From Chitinophagaceae bacterium (lineage in GTDB: Bacteria; Bacteroidota; Bacteroidia; Chitinophagales; Chitinophagaceae), in assembly GCA_022841365.1 (NCBI GenBank), contig JALHRP010000002.1, forward strand, positions 105,172 to 169,171: a stretch of DNA of 64,000 nucleotides. The letters are read 5' to 3'. A program made the translations under genes and the position numbers. Below the pieces are notes generated by a model. It did no database searches. It was not told the origin of the DNA and worked only from the letters and a program-made list of their open reading frames with translations. Below, one piece after another: positions 7,207-17,001 of the stretch; the stretch's first letter is position 1, and each line of letters begins with the position of its first letter.

Positions 7207-8922
7207 TTAATAATCATATTCCCTAAACCACAAATTCATCCGCACTCCCACACCAAACATCGTTGTGTTTTGTGCTGCTTCACTTCCTCTGGTAAATCTG
7301 CGGAACAACAGATTGGCATCAATAAAAATATTTTCATAAATCTCATAGCTGGCAAGGAACGACATGTTAACGCCTGTGCTTTTAACACCATTCAACATAC
7401 TATAACCATAGTTGCTGTTCCGCATATCGGTATTAAGGCGGAAAATATCTGCACCTGAGTTGCGTCCACTTGCACTATCAAGTCCCTGTTGCCAGTAAAT
7501 CAATCGCCCTGTTAGATTTAATTTGCCGATTGGCTGATACCGAACAACAGTAATCACTTCATTAAAGTTAGCTCCCAACGGATGCGCCAGTGGCTGGTTA
7601 TAATGAGTATAGCTCGATACTGAATCAAAATGAGAATAGGTAAATGGACGAACACGGTTCCACTCTACCTGCAGATCCAGATTGTTTACGTTTGCTACAT
7701 CAATGTATTTTATTCCTAACTGCGTTCCGGTTTTATTACCCCACCAGGTTTTATCTTTCCGTATTTCTGAAAAATTAAACTCATCAAGTAACAGCTGTCC
7801 ATATACCTGCACTTTCTTCAACAGGTTGGCTTTAAAATCGGCACCTACCATGGCATTGTCGCTGCTGCCGAGATTACCTTCAATGGTGCGGAAGAAAATC
7901 ACGGGGTTCATGTATCCGAATTCAAAACGGTCTTTACGCCCAAACACCACACTTTCAAACACACCTACATTCAGCCACGGCAACAGATTCATACTTAAAT
8001 GATGCATAGCTGCATATTTCTTTGGTACCAGATTATTGGTGTTATTACTTTTTGCACCGCTGTGCAGTTCCATAAAAAGATTCTGGTAGTTGAATTTCCA
8101 GATGCGTGTATTTAGTTTTACAAACAACTGATTACCGCCAAAATCACTCAGCATTAAACTGCGGTAACCATTGCCGATAAAATTGCGGTCGTACCCGATC
8201 TGAAAATTGATATACTTCGCTGCTTTGAAAGTGAACGATCCTCTTGCATCAAAATAGTCAACTCCTGTTTGCTTAAAGGTTTTGTAAAAATTAGCACCAG
8301 GCACAGCCTGCAAGCTATCAATCCAGTTTTGTACAAACAGCGGACCACGTTCCTGCACATCCATCACCATCGCAGAAAAACCAACACGGTTGCCAATACC
8401 ACCACGCACATTTAAACCACGCTGATTGATAAATGTATTTTGTGCTGTATTGTTTAACTCAACCGACTGGCGGTAACTGATCATGGGATTTACGGCAATA
8501 AAAAAATCATCGCCATATTTTTCAATAAAGCTGGCAGGTGTTTTGTAAAAGTTCTTCAACAATGGTTTCTTGCTGTTAAAGGTGCTGCGGTCGCCTTTTA
8601 TCCATTCCTGATTATTGAGGTATAAACTGCGCAGGTTGTACTGATCTGCCTTGCTCAACTTTAAAGCCGTATCAGTGTTGTAGAACAAGGGAGTGATCTT
8701 AAGCATAGAGTCGGCCTTTGCACCCAGCCATTCAACAGCATATCTCCTGTCGTAAGGCCGGGTAGTAGTGAAGTTAAGATCGCTGATGCTGCCGGTTCTT
8801 ATCTCAAGCCTGTCAATAAAATGAAGGTGTTTTGATTGTTGCTGCAGATAGCTGCTTTGTGCTGCAGAAAAAAAGGATAGTACAAGAAAGACCGGGAAAA
8901 GACTCCATTTGCTAAATTGCAT
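7207..8922 (-). CDS. Outer-membrane beta-barrel protein (Wzi-like possible)
   Basis: A 571-residue protein with a signal peptide (LFPVFLVLSFFSAAQ) and a mature region made of alternating aromatic/hydrophobic strands ending NLWFREYDY, a typical C-terminal beta-barrel signal. Segments such as FFIAVNPMISYRQS and GNRVGFSAMVMDVQERGP resemble Wzi-like capsule-assembly barrel proteins in Bacteroidota, but I hold that only as a suggestion. No capsule genes are next to it. It is transcribed as a single gene, convergent with the GldM-like gene. Confidence 0.7.
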   Translation of the reverse strand: MQFSKWSLFPVFLVLSFFSAAQSSYLQQQSKHLHFIDRLEIRTGSISDLNFTTTRPYDRRYAVEWLGAKADSMLKITPLFYNTDTALKLSKADQYNLRSLYLNNQEWIKGDRSTFNSKKPLLKNFYKTPASFIEKYGDDFFIAVNPMISYRQSVELNNTAQNTFINQRGLNVRGGIGNRVGFSAMVMDVQERGPLFVQNWIDSLQAVPGANFYKTFKQTGVDYFDARGSFTFKAAKYINFQIGYDRNFIGNGYRSLMLSDFGGNQLFVKLNTRIWKFNYQNLFMELHSGAKSNNTNNLVPKKYAAMHHLSMNLLPWLNVGVFESVVFGRKDRFEFGYMNPVIFFRTIEGNLGSSDNAMVGADFKANLLKKVQVYGQLLLDEFNFSEIRKDKTWWGNKTGTQLGIKYIDVANVNNLDLQVEWNRVRPFTYSHFDSVSSYTHYNQPLAHPLGANFNEVITVVRYQPIGKLNLTGRLIYWQQGLDSASGRNSGADIFRLNTDMRNSNYGYSMLNGVKSTGVNMSFLASYEIYENIFIDANLLFRRFTRGSEAAQNTTMFGVGVRMNLWFREYDY

Positions 8923-9056
8923 GCGGTAGTGATTTATCAGTAAAAATAAGTTATACCAACGATACTATTAAACATCGTATTCACAGGTTGAAAAATACGA
9001 TTGCAGGTCGGTAGAATAACTGTCAACTTAATTGAACTATTAATTAAAAAGGTATT

Positions 9057-10397
9057 ATGCAAAATTATCTGCTTAAAAATTGTTTCGTGGTAAATGAGGG
9101 CAGCATCAGCAGCAATGATGTGTTGATCCTGAACGGACGCATTGAAAAAATAGCCGCATCTATTGAATTTGGATCAAATGTGACTGAAATAAACGCCGAA
9201 GGCAAATATCTGTTTCCCGGTGTAATAGATGATCAGGTGCATTTCCGTGAACCCGGTTTAACACATAAAGCAAATATCTATACAGAAGCAAAAGCTGCTG
9301 TGGCCGGTGGTGTTACATCTTTTATGGAAATGCCCAATACCATTCCCAATGCATTGAACCTTGAATTGCTGGAAGATAAATACCGGATTGCTGCTCAAAC
9401 CTCGCTGGCTAATTATTCCTTTTACATGGGCACCAGCAACCAAAGTGCTGATGATACCTTGAAAGCCAATCTGCATAAGAATGATATCTGCGGAATAAAA
9501 ATCTTCATGGGTGCAAGCACGGGCAATATGCTGGTTGATAATTATAACACACTGGATAAAGTGTTTCGTGAAAGTGAACTGCTCATTGCAACACATTGTG
9601 AAAGTGAAACCATCATCAAAGAAAATTATGAACGCATCAAAGCAGAGAAAGGCGAATTAACTGCTGCCGATCATCCGCTCATACGTAATGTAGATGGATG
9701 CTATGAATCTTCATTGATGGCTATCCAGATTGCAAGGCAATACAACACCCGTTTACATATTTTACACATCAGCACAGCCAAAGAACTGGAGTTATTTGGT
9801 AATATGATGCCGTTAAAAGAAAAACGCATCACCAGTGAAGTATGTGTGCATCATTTACATTTTACTGCAGATGATTATGCAACACTTGGCTATCAGATTA
9901 AATGTAATCCTGCGATTAAAGCAAAAGAAAACAAAGAAGCGTTGTGGAAAGCATTGCTCGATGACCGGCTTGATGTAATTGCAACTGATCATGCACCGCA
10001 TACTTGGGAAGAGAAACAGGGTGCATATGAACAAACACATGCCGGTTTACCTTTAGTGCAGCATCCGTTGTTAATCATGCTGCACTATTATCAGCAGGGA
10101 ATGATCTCGTTAGAAAAAATTGCAGAAAAAATGAGTCATGCGGTGGCAACCTGTTTCCAGATAAAAGAACGTGGTTTTATACGGGAAGGGTATCATGCAG
10201 ATCTTGTATTGGTTGATCTGAATCAGTCATCAACAGTAAACAAAGAAAATATTTTATACAAATGTGGTTGGAGTCCGTTCGAAGGATTTACTTTCCCCGC
10301 AAGCATTACACATACATTTGTAAGCGGACAGTTGGTTTATAAGAACGGTCAGTTTGATGAATCTCAGAAAGGACAACGCTTGAAATTTGAACGATGA
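9057..10397 (+). CDS. pyrC: Dihydroorotase (amidohydrolase family)
   Basis: A 446-residue amidohydrolase that closes carbamoyl-aspartate to dihydroorotate in pyrimidine synthesis. Conserved blocks: DQVHFREPG (59-67), MEMPNTIPN, GASTGNM, ATHCESE, LHILHIST and IATDHAPH, the last carrying the catalytic Asp. The metal motif DxHxH is read here as D-D-Q-V-H, with Gln60 at the usual first His. The same substitution is, from memory, typical of Bacteroidota dihydroorotases such as the Porphyromonas gingivalis enzyme, so it does not imply loss of function. Allantoinase is the alternative, but PyrD in the same window favours pyrimidine synthesis. Confidence 0.88.
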   Translation: MQNYLLKNCFVVNEGSISSNDVLILNGRIEKIAASIEFGSNVTEINAEGKYLFPGVIDDQVHFREPGLTHKANIYTEAKAAVAGGVTSFMEMPNTIPNALNLELLEDKYRIAAQTSLANYSFYMGTSNQSADDTLKANLHKNDICGIKIFMGASTGNMLVDNYNTLDKVFRESELLIATHCESETIIKENYERIKAEKGELTAADHPLIRNVDGCYESSLMAIQIARQYNTRLHILHISTAKELELFGNMMPLKEKRITSEVCVHHLHFTADDYATLGYQIKCNPAIKAKENKEALWKALLDDRLDVIATDHAPHTWEEKQGAYEQTHAGLPLVQHPLLIMLHYYQQGMISLEKIAEKMSHAVATCFQIKERGFIREGYHADLVLVDLNQSSTVNKENILYKCGWSPFEGFTFPASITHTFVSGQLVYKNGQFDESQKGQRLKFER

Positions 10398-10412
10398 ATC
10401 AGTTATATATTC

Positions 10413-10475
10413 AGGTATGCCATAGCTAAAACTCTATGCTATATTTAAGCAACTTGTTAAAGCTATGGCATACCT
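10413..10475. repeat. 15-bp perfect inverted repeat between pyrC and mutS-like gene
   Basis: AGGTATGCCATAGCT at 10413-10427 is the exact reverse complement of 10461-10475, around a 33-nt AT-rich spacer. There is no T-run afterwards, so it is not a standard terminator; the right arm ends 8 nt before the next ATG (10484). Expected in RNA: a long hairpin just before a start codon. Confidence 0.75.
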
Positions 10476-10483
10476 ATTAAATT

Positions 10484-11800
10484 ATGGAAATAGATAAAGT
10501 TACATACCACGATCTTTCGATTTTTAACAATGAAGAAAAGTATTCATTGTTACACCGCATTAATTTCTGTATCACTGATGGTGGTAAAGAACGGCTGCAA
10601 TACCTGCTTACACATCCGCATCATAACCTGGAGAAAATTCAGCAAACACAAAAAGCGCTGCAGCAAATTATTCCAGTTCTCAACACATGGCCCTCGCAAA
10701 TCACGAACGGCACCATCATTGTACTGGAAAAATTTTATGGTTATCCGTTCGATAAAATTCCCGACAGCCACTCCCCTGTTCCTGCTTTTTTATACCAGGT
10801 ATTTGATACACCCGATTACAGCCTGGTTCGTTACAGTGTAAATCATTTTATTGATTTCTTAAAGGGTATGCAACAGTTGCAGCAACTGTTAACCGCTGAA
10901 CATTCATCGCCTCTTATTAAAAGAATTGTTACAGATATTGAAAAGCGGTTAAAGGATGAACAGGTGCAACAGATCCTTACAACAGACAAACGTAAAAAAC
11001 TATCAGCAGCAAAAATGTTGCGTTTTGGTCATTACCTGCGTTACAATTTTAAACAACATGCAGAAACATTGATTGATCTGTATCAACAGCTGGATGCCTA
11101 TTACAGCATGGCAAAAGCAGTAACCACATTCGATCTGCATTTTCCCAGCATGGTAGAAAGTGATGAGCCTTTAATACAGGCCAATGGATTGTATCATTTA
11201 TTGTTGCAAACACCGGTGGCCTATAATATTACCTTAAACCCAAAAGCAAATTTTTTGTTTTTAACCGGTGCTAATATGGCGGGCAAAAGCACTTTTATTA
11301 AATCGGTGGGCTGCGCCGTTTACCTTGCTCATCTTGGTATGGGCGTACCGGCTGCATCTATGCAACTGAGTTTGTTTGATGGATTGCTGAGTAATATACA
11401 GGTGCAGGATAATATTGTAAAAGGCGAAAGTTATTTTTATAATGAAGTGCAACGGGTAAAAAATACGGTGATCAAAATTACCGATGGCCGCAAATGGCTG
11501 GTGTTGATTGATGAGTTATTTAAAGGAACAAATATACAGGATGCCATGCATTGCAGCACGGCAGTGATCAAGGGTTTGTTGAAAATAAAAAACTCATTGT
11601 TTATTCTTTCAACACATTTGTATGAGATAGGTGAAGAGTTGAAAGTGTACCCCAATATTTCATTCCGTTATTTTGAAACAACAGCCACAGATGAACAACT
11701 GGAGTTCAGTTATCAATTAAAAGAAGGGATCAGCAATGATCGCTTTGGTTATTTGATATTGAAGAGAGAGAAAGTGGTGGAGATGTTGGATAAATTATAA
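10484..11800 (+). CDS. MutS-family ATPase lacking the mismatch-recognition domain
   Basis: A 438-residue protein with the MutS lever/core region (about 1-240) and the ABC-type MutS ATPase domain: Walker A GANMAGKST (262-270), Walker B with IDELFKGTN (342-350), and the STHLYEIGEE segment that follows. The N-terminal mismatch-binding and connector domains of MutS1 (about 800-870 residues) are absent, and so is the Smr nuclease domain of MutS2. It therefore belongs to the shortened MutS-like ATPases common in Bacteroidota. A role in repair or recombination is plausible but unknown. The 15-bp inverted repeat lies directly before it. Confidence 0.85.
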   Translation: MEIDKVTYHDLSIFNNEEKYSLLHRINFCITDGGKERLQYLLTHPHHNLEKIQQTQKALQQIIPVLNTWPSQITNGTIIVLEKFYGYPFDKIPDSHSPVPAFLYQVFDTPDYSLVRYSVNHFIDFLKGMQQLQQLLTAEHSSPLIKRIVTDIEKRLKDEQVQQILTTDKRKKLSAAKMLRFGHYLRYNFKQHAETLIDLYQQLDAYYSMAKAVTTFDLHFPSMVESDEPLIQANGLYHLLLQTPVAYNITLNPKANFLFLTGANMAGKSTFIKSVGCAVYLAHLGMGVPAASMQLSLFDGLLSNIQVQDNIVKGESYFYNEVQRVKNTVIKITDGRKWLVLIDELFKGTNIQDAMHCSTAVIKGLLKIKNSLFILSTHLYEIGEELKVYPNISFRYFETTATDEQLEFSYQLKEGISNDRFGYLILKREKVVEMLDKL

Positions 11801-11879
11801 AATATACCGGAATGATTGTGGTTTCTAAATATCAGGAATTAATTAAAATATTCAAGTAATAGTAAGTATAGTCTCTCTG

Positions 11880-12479
11880 TTAAAATTTATTAATTATTAC
11901 CCCTTTAATTTCTGCCCCGCTGATTAATATACTATTGCCACTATTATAAACCTTACAATTAAAAGTTGCTTTCATCATTTTTTCTTCTGTATCTGCCTTA
12001 ATATTTGCAATTTCAATAATAGAAAAGGTGCTACCGTTTTGATTACCATATTCTGAAGACCAAAGGTTTCCATTTTCATCAAAATATTCAACAACTGCTC
12101 CGTTAACGGTCATCGAACTTTGTTTAGCAATACCATATGGATACCCTCCTATTTTATACATACTGCGAATGTCTTCAATAACAGGCAAAGTTGTAAACCG
12201 TTTTAAAATTGAAACACTTATATGGTTTTCATCGATACTTCCCTGTGATGAGTTATATTTTTGAATGCTGGTACCATCGTAAATATCATGACCACCTGAG
12301 CCAGAATATGAATGTTCATAAGTACTTGACAAGTAATTATCGTTAACATTTAATGTCGTAAAATGAACAGTTTTGCCATTCACAACTCCTTTAAAATAAT
12401 ACTCTTCCTCTTTGTTTTGTTTCTTGCATGAAAGAAAAATGAAAGCTATAAATAAGAGACTAAAAAGTTTACAATTCAT
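11880..12479 (-). CDS. Putative lipoprotein, unknown function
   Basis: A 199-residue lipoprotein: hydrophobic leader then the lipobox FLSC, followed by KKQNKEEE, a charged segment typical of surface-exposed Bacteroidota lipoproteins. The mature part has short beta-strand-like segments (YFKGVVNGKTVHFTTLNV, VEDIRSMYKIGGYPYG). No family recognised. Flanked by AT-rich intergenic DNA (12480-12703), where I see no convincing gene. Confidence 0.7.
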   Translation of the reverse strand: MNCKLFSLLFIAFIFLSCKKQNKEEEYYFKGVVNGKTVHFTTLNVNDNYLSSTYEHSYSGSGGHDIYDGTSIQKYNSSQGSIDENHISVSILKRFTTLPVIEDIRSMYKIGGYPYGIAKQSSMTVNGAVVEYFDENGNLWSSEYGNQNGSTFSIIEIANIKADTEEKMMKATFNCKVYNSGNSILISGAEIKGVIINKF

Positions 12480-12703
12480 ATGTTGTGATTATATTTACTA
12501 TTGATGTAAATATATATTCTTTTAAACCTAAATCAAAATACATTGTTTTATTAATTAGACACAGAATAAGCATTGTTTTTTTAAAACTAAAAGCAAAGGA
12601 CCCGTTTCATCTTCACCAACCATTGTCATCAGTATTTCCTTCTTTTGTACATTATTCAAATTTCTTATTACCTTGTTTATTCTTAACCCAATGATTTATC
12701 TGC

Positions 12704-14245
12704 ATGCTTGTTAAAACCTTTGGAAGCGCTGTTTACGGAGTTAATGCAATTACTATTACAGTAGAGGTAAACGTTAGCGGCGGACAAAAATTTTTCATGG
12801 TAGGTTTGCCCGACAGTGCCGTAAAAGAAAGTGAGCAACGGATTGAAAGCGCTCTTAAAACAACCGGTCATTATTATCCAAGAACAAAAGTAGTGGTGAA
12901 TCTTGCACCTGCAGATATCCGCAAAACAGGAACGGCATTCGACTTATCTATTGCAGTTGGTATACTTGGTGCAACAGAACAACTGGAAAACCCTGAACGT
13001 TTGGCCGACTATGTGATTATGGGTGAGTTGAGTTTAGACGGAACCATTCAACCCATTAAAGGTGCATTGCCTATTGCCATACAGGCACGTAAAGAAAATT
13101 TTAAAGGATTGATTGTTCCTAAACAAAATGCAAAAGAAGCAGGCATGGTGAACAACCTGCAGGTGTATGGTGTGGAGCATATCCGTGATGTGATCAACTT
13201 TTTTAAAGATGAAACTTCATTGCAACCAACCGTTGTAAATACCAGAGAAGAATTTTTTAATTCGCAGTACGAATACGAATTTGATTTTACTGATGTAAAA
13301 GGACAAAGTAATATTAAACGGGCATTGGAAATTGCAGCGGCCGGAAGTCATAACGCCATTTTAATTGGTCCGCCCGGCGCCGGCAAAACCATGCTGGCAA
13401 AGCGTTTGCCAACCATCCTTCCGCCATTGAGTTTACAGGAAGCATTGGAAACAACAAAGATCCACAGTGTTGCAGGTAAGTTGCCGGAGAATTCAACGTT
13501 GATTTCCAAGCGTCCGTTCCGCTCACCACATCATACCATCAGCGATGTGGCATTAGTAGGCGGCGGCACCAATCCGCAGCCCGGCGAAATTTCACTGGCA
13601 CATAACGGTGTATTGTTTTTAGATGAGTTGCCTGAGTTTAAACGAACAGTACTGGAAGTGATGCGTCAACCAATGGAAGAACGGAGAGTTACCATTTCAC
13701 GTGCAAAAATTGCGATTGATTTTCCCGCATCATTCATGCTCATCTCATCCATGAATCCCTGTCCATGCGGTTATTACAATCATCCGGAAAAAGAATGTAC
13801 CTGTCCGCCGGGTGCGGTACAAAAATATCTCAACAAAATTTCCGGACCATTACTTGATCGCATTGATCTGCATGTAGAAGTAACACCGGTTCCCTTCAGC
13901 GAACTATCCGGTGCAGAAAACAGTGAACCGTCTGCAACCATTCGTGAACGGGTGATTATTGCAAGAGAAATCCAGGCCGAACGGTATAAAGGAATTGACG
14001 GTATTTATGCCAATGCACAAATAACAAGTAAACAGCTGAAAGAAATTTGTGTTATTTCACAAGCCGGACAAACATTACTAAAAGCAGCCATGGATAAACT
14101 GAACCTGAGTGCCCGTGCATACGATCGTATTTTAAAAGTAAGCCGCACCATTGCCGATCTGGCGCAAAGTGCAGATATTAAGATTGAACACCTGGCCGAA
14201 GCCATTCAATACAGAAGTTTAGACAGGGAGGGCTGGACTGGTTAA
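12704..14245 (+). CDS. comM: YifB/ComM family Mg-chelatase-like AAA ATPase
   Basis: A 513-residue YifB/ComM protein. In naturally transformable bacteria ComM is a hexameric helicase that promotes branch migration during integration of incoming DNA; outside those the role is uncertain. The N-terminal Lon-substrate-like domain (1-180) has GLPDSAVKESEQRIESAL and PADIRKTGTAFDL. The ATPase has GPPGAGKT (222-229), Walker B LFLDELPEF, and the zinc-type PCPCGYYNHPEKECTCPPG insertion, followed by the C-terminal magnesium-chelatase subdomain. The ATG is the first codon of the conserved MLVKTFGSAVYG start. Confidence 0.92.
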   Translation: MLVKTFGSAVYGVNAITITVEVNVSGGQKFFMVGLPDSAVKESEQRIESALKTTGHYYPRTKVVVNLAPADIRKTGTAFDLSIAVGILGATEQLENPERLADYVIMGELSLDGTIQPIKGALPIAIQARKENFKGLIVPKQNAKEAGMVNNLQVYGVEHIRDVINFFKDETSLQPTVVNTREEFFNSQYEYEFDFTDVKGQSNIKRALEIAAAGSHNAILIGPPGAGKTMLAKRLPTILPPLSLQEALETTKIHSVAGKLPENSTLISKRPFRSPHHTISDVALVGGGTNPQPGEISLAHNGVLFLDELPEFKRTVLEVMRQPMEERRVTISRAKIAIDFPASFMLISSMNPCPCGYYNHPEKECTCPPGAVQKYLNKISGPLLDRIDLHVEVTPVPFSELSGAENSEPSATIRERVIIAREIQAERYKGIDGIYANAQITSKQLKEICVISQAGQTLLKAAMDKLNLSARAYDRILKVSRTIADLAQSADIKIEHLAEAIQYRSLDREGWTG

Positions 14246-14268
14246 AAATTCCCATCTTTGCAAAGCAA

Positions 14269-15036
14269 ATGCAACCCTCATTACAATATTTACAGTTTCT
14301 CAACGAGTATTTCGATAAGATTTTTGTGGTAACCATCCGCCGGGCTACGGAGCGGCAGCAACATGTTACTGAACGCTTACAAGGATTACAATTTGAATTT
14401 TTTTATGGTGTTGATAAACAGGAACACTCCATGGAAGAATTAAAAACAGATGGTTTGTACAGTGAGCACAAGGCCAAAGCATTTCACCGTTATGATAAAC
14501 CAATGTCTCATGGTGAGGTTGCCTGTGCACTCAGCCACCGGAATTTATGGCAACTGATTGTTGAACAGAAATACGAACGTGTACTGGTGTTTGAAGATGA
14601 TGTGGTGCCGGATGAAAACATGTTCCGTTTTATTCCTGATATTTTTAATGAGCTGCCGAAAGACTGGGAACTCTTTTATCTTGGTTACGATAAAAATGAA
14701 CGCAGACGAAAAGGCAAGCAACGTTTTTATCATGTGCTCAGCGCATTGAAATTGCTGAAGTGGAATCAGAAAATGGTAAAGAATCTGTACCCACGACCAA
14801 TTTCAAAACACATCAGCAAATCTGGTTTTCATGATATGACGCACTCTTTTGCCTTAACGCTCAAAGGTGCCGAGAAACTGCTCACCTTACAAACACCTGT
14901 TTCTTTTCCTGCTGATAATGCACTCTCTTATGCAGTAAAGAACGAACTGCTGAAAGCGTATATATGCCACCCCAAGATTTTTCATCAGGAAATGACAGTA
15001 AATCCTGATACCTACCGTTCGTTGATCCATCATTAA
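14269..15036 (+). CDS. Glycosyltransferase family 25 protein
   Basis: A 255-residue GT25-type glycosyltransferase, the family of LPS galactosyltransferases. The N-terminus DKIFVVTIRRATERQQHV is the sugar-nucleotide-binding start, MSHGEVACALSHRNLW the conserved GExGCxxSH-type motif, and VFEDDV (107-112) the acidic metal-binding motif. The C-terminal part has HDMTHSFALTLKGAEKLL, typical of the family. It follows yifB at a 23-nt gap. The acceptor is unknown: LPS or another surface glycan, or a T9SS-linked glycan. Confidence 0.85.
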   Translation: MQPSLQYLQFLNEYFDKIFVVTIRRATERQQHVTERLQGLQFEFFYGVDKQEHSMEELKTDGLYSEHKAKAFHRYDKPMSHGEVACALSHRNLWQLIVEQKYERVLVFEDDVVPDENMFRFIPDIFNELPKDWELFYLGYDKNERRRKGKQRFYHVLSALKLLKWNQKMVKNLYPRPISKHISKSGFHDMTHSFALTLKGAEKLLTLQTPVSFPADNALSYAVKNELLKAYICHPKIFHQEMTVNPDTYRSLIHH

Positions 15037-15112
15037 CCCGTTTTCCTGTAAACTTGTCTTATTTTTAAAAGATGGTTCAGTGTTTGAACCACACCTCACC
15101 TTTACAACTATT

Positions 15113-16921
15113 ATGAAGCTTCTGTTAAAATACCTCACACCTTATAAAGGTCTGATTGCACTTACCATGGCGCTGGCCGCCATCAATATCGGGTTCTCAT
15201 TGATTGATCCTATTCTGTTTGGCAAGCTGATTAATCTGGCCAATCAGCATCAGGGAATCAATAAACCTCCTTTGCATAATTTTGATTGGGACCGTTTCTT
15301 TTATTCTTTCAGCTGGAAAGAACCCGGAGTATTGTATGTGTTAACCATGTCAATTACTGTTGCCATGGTCAGCCGTATTGCAAAAGCCTTTCAGGATTAT
15401 TTTCAAAACCTCACCACGCAAAAATTTGGCACCAAAGTTTTTACAGATGGGTTACAGCATGCCATGAAACTGCCTTACCAGGATTTTGAAGATCAGCGCA
15501 GCGGTGAAACGCTTTCGATCTTAACCAAAGTAAGAACCGATACAGAAAAATTTGTTTCTGCCTTTATCAATATTCTGTTTCCCGTTATCATTGGCATCGT
15601 AATCGTTTCTCTTTACGCATCTTCAATTCACTGGACTTTACCGTTTATTTATTTCGGCGGAATTATTTTACTCATCATTATCTCTAATGCATTAAGTAAA
15701 AAAGTAAAAGCTGTACAAAAAACAATTGTAGCACAAACAACACAATTAGCCGGTGCTACCACAGAGTCGTTACGGAATATTGAACTGGTAAAAAGTCTGG
15801 GTTTAACTGAACAGGAAGTAACCCGCTTAAATAAAAACACCTTTAAAATTCTGGGGCTTGAATTAACGAAAGTAAAACGCATCCGCAGTATCAGCTTTGT
15901 GCAGGGTACGTTTGTAAACACTTTAAGACAGGTGATTTTATTTATGTTGATGTGGGTGATCTATAACGGAAAGATGGATGCCGGTCAGTTAGTAACCATG
16001 CAGATCTTTTCGTTTTTTGTGTTTGGGCCCTTACAGGAAATTGGTAATATTCTTTTGTCTTACCGTGAAGCAGAAGCTTCCATCACCAACTTTCATAAGC
16101 TGATGGAAAAGAAACCGGAGCCAACGCCTGCAAAACCATTGCATCTTGGCAATATTGAATCGCTGCAGTTTAAAGATGTTACGTTCAAACATCAATCTGC
16201 CGGACAAAATGCAATCAGCAATATCAGCTTTGATGTAAAGATTGGTGAAACGGTTGCCTTTGTTGGTCCATCAGGTTCGGGCAAAACAACATTAATGAAA
16301 TTACTGGTTGGTTTGTATCGTCCGCAACAGGGAAATATTTTATACAACGGCATGGATGAAAACTCCATCAACTTTGAAGATCTCCGCAACCAGATTGGTT
16401 TTGTAACACAGGATACACAACTATTCAGCGGTACCATTAAAGAAAATCTGTTGTTTGTAAATCCAACGGCAGATGATGCATTGCTTACCGATGTGTTGAA
16501 CAAAGCCAGTTGTCAACGTTTATTATCAAGAGCAGAAAAAGGATTGGATACCATGATTGGTGAAGGTGGTTTAAAATTAAGTGGCGGTGAAAAACAACGC
16601 CTGTCTATTGCACGTGCATTATTACGCAGGCCAAGGTTGCTCATTTTTGATGAGGCTACTTCTTCACTCGATTCAATAACAGAAGAAGAGATTACTTCAA
16701 CTATTCGTGATATATCATCTGAACGAAACCAGATCACCATCCTGATTGCTCACCGTCTTTCAACCATTATGCATGCCGACCGTATTTATGTACTGGAAGG
16801 AGGCGATGTGGTTGAAACAGGGTCGCATCTGAATTTACTGGAAGAAAAAGGGTTGTATTACGCCATGTGGCGACAACAGATTGGTGAACGTAAGAAAGTT
16901 GCCGCAGTAATTCAATCATAA
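15113..16921 (+). CDS. ABC transporter, fused permease and ATPase
   Basis: About 602 residues from ATG 15113; the GTG at 15080 would add 11 residues with no homology, so the ATG is preferred. The N-terminal half has six transmembrane segments (type IV exporter fold), and the C-terminal half is a full ABC ATPase: Walker A GPSGSGKTT, Q-loop FVTQDTQLFSGTIKENL, signature LSGGEKQR, Walker B LLIFDEATSSLD, and the H-loop AHRLSTI. This is an MsbA/multidrug-type homodimer half-transporter. Substrate unknown. No partner half-transporter is next to it. Confidence 0.93.
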   Translation: MKLLLKYLTPYKGLIALTMALAAINIGFSLIDPILFGKLINLANQHQGINKPPLHNFDWDRFFYSFSWKEPGVLYVLTMSITVAMVSRIAKAFQDYFQNLTTQKFGTKVFTDGLQHAMKLPYQDFEDQRSGETLSILTKVRTDTEKFVSAFINILFPVIIGIVIVSLYASSIHWTLPFIYFGGIILLIIISNALSKKVKAVQKTIVAQTTQLAGATTESLRNIELVKSLGLTEQEVTRLNKNTFKILGLELTKVKRIRSISFVQGTFVNTLRQVILFMLMWVIYNGKMDAGQLVTMQIFSFFVFGPLQEIGNILLSYREAEASITNFHKLMEKKPEPTPAKPLHLGNIESLQFKDVTFKHQSAGQNAISNISFDVKIGETVAFVGPSGSGKTTLMKLLVGLYRPQQGNILYNGMDENSINFEDLRNQIGFVTQDTQLFSGTIKENLLFVNPTADDALLTDVLNKASCQRLLSRAEKGLDTMIGEGGLKLSGGEKQRLSIARALLRRPRLLIFDEATSSLDSITEEEITSTIRDISSERNQITILIAHRLSTIMHADRIYVLEGGDVVETGSHLNLLEEKGLYYAMWRQQIGERKKVAAVIQS

Positions 16922-16978
16922 AGAAAGAACTGCGTTTATATAGGTGACTGAAATCACCGCACCGGAAAACGCATTACT

Positions 16979-16986
16979 TACCTTTG
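16979..16986 (+). promoter_or_regulatory. Putative -7 box for the DUF983 gene
   Basis: TACCTTTG matches TAnnTTTG exactly, 15 nt before the ATG at 17002. The -33 box is not evident. Confidence 0.35.
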
Positions 16987-17001
16987 CAAAAATTGTGCAG
17001 T

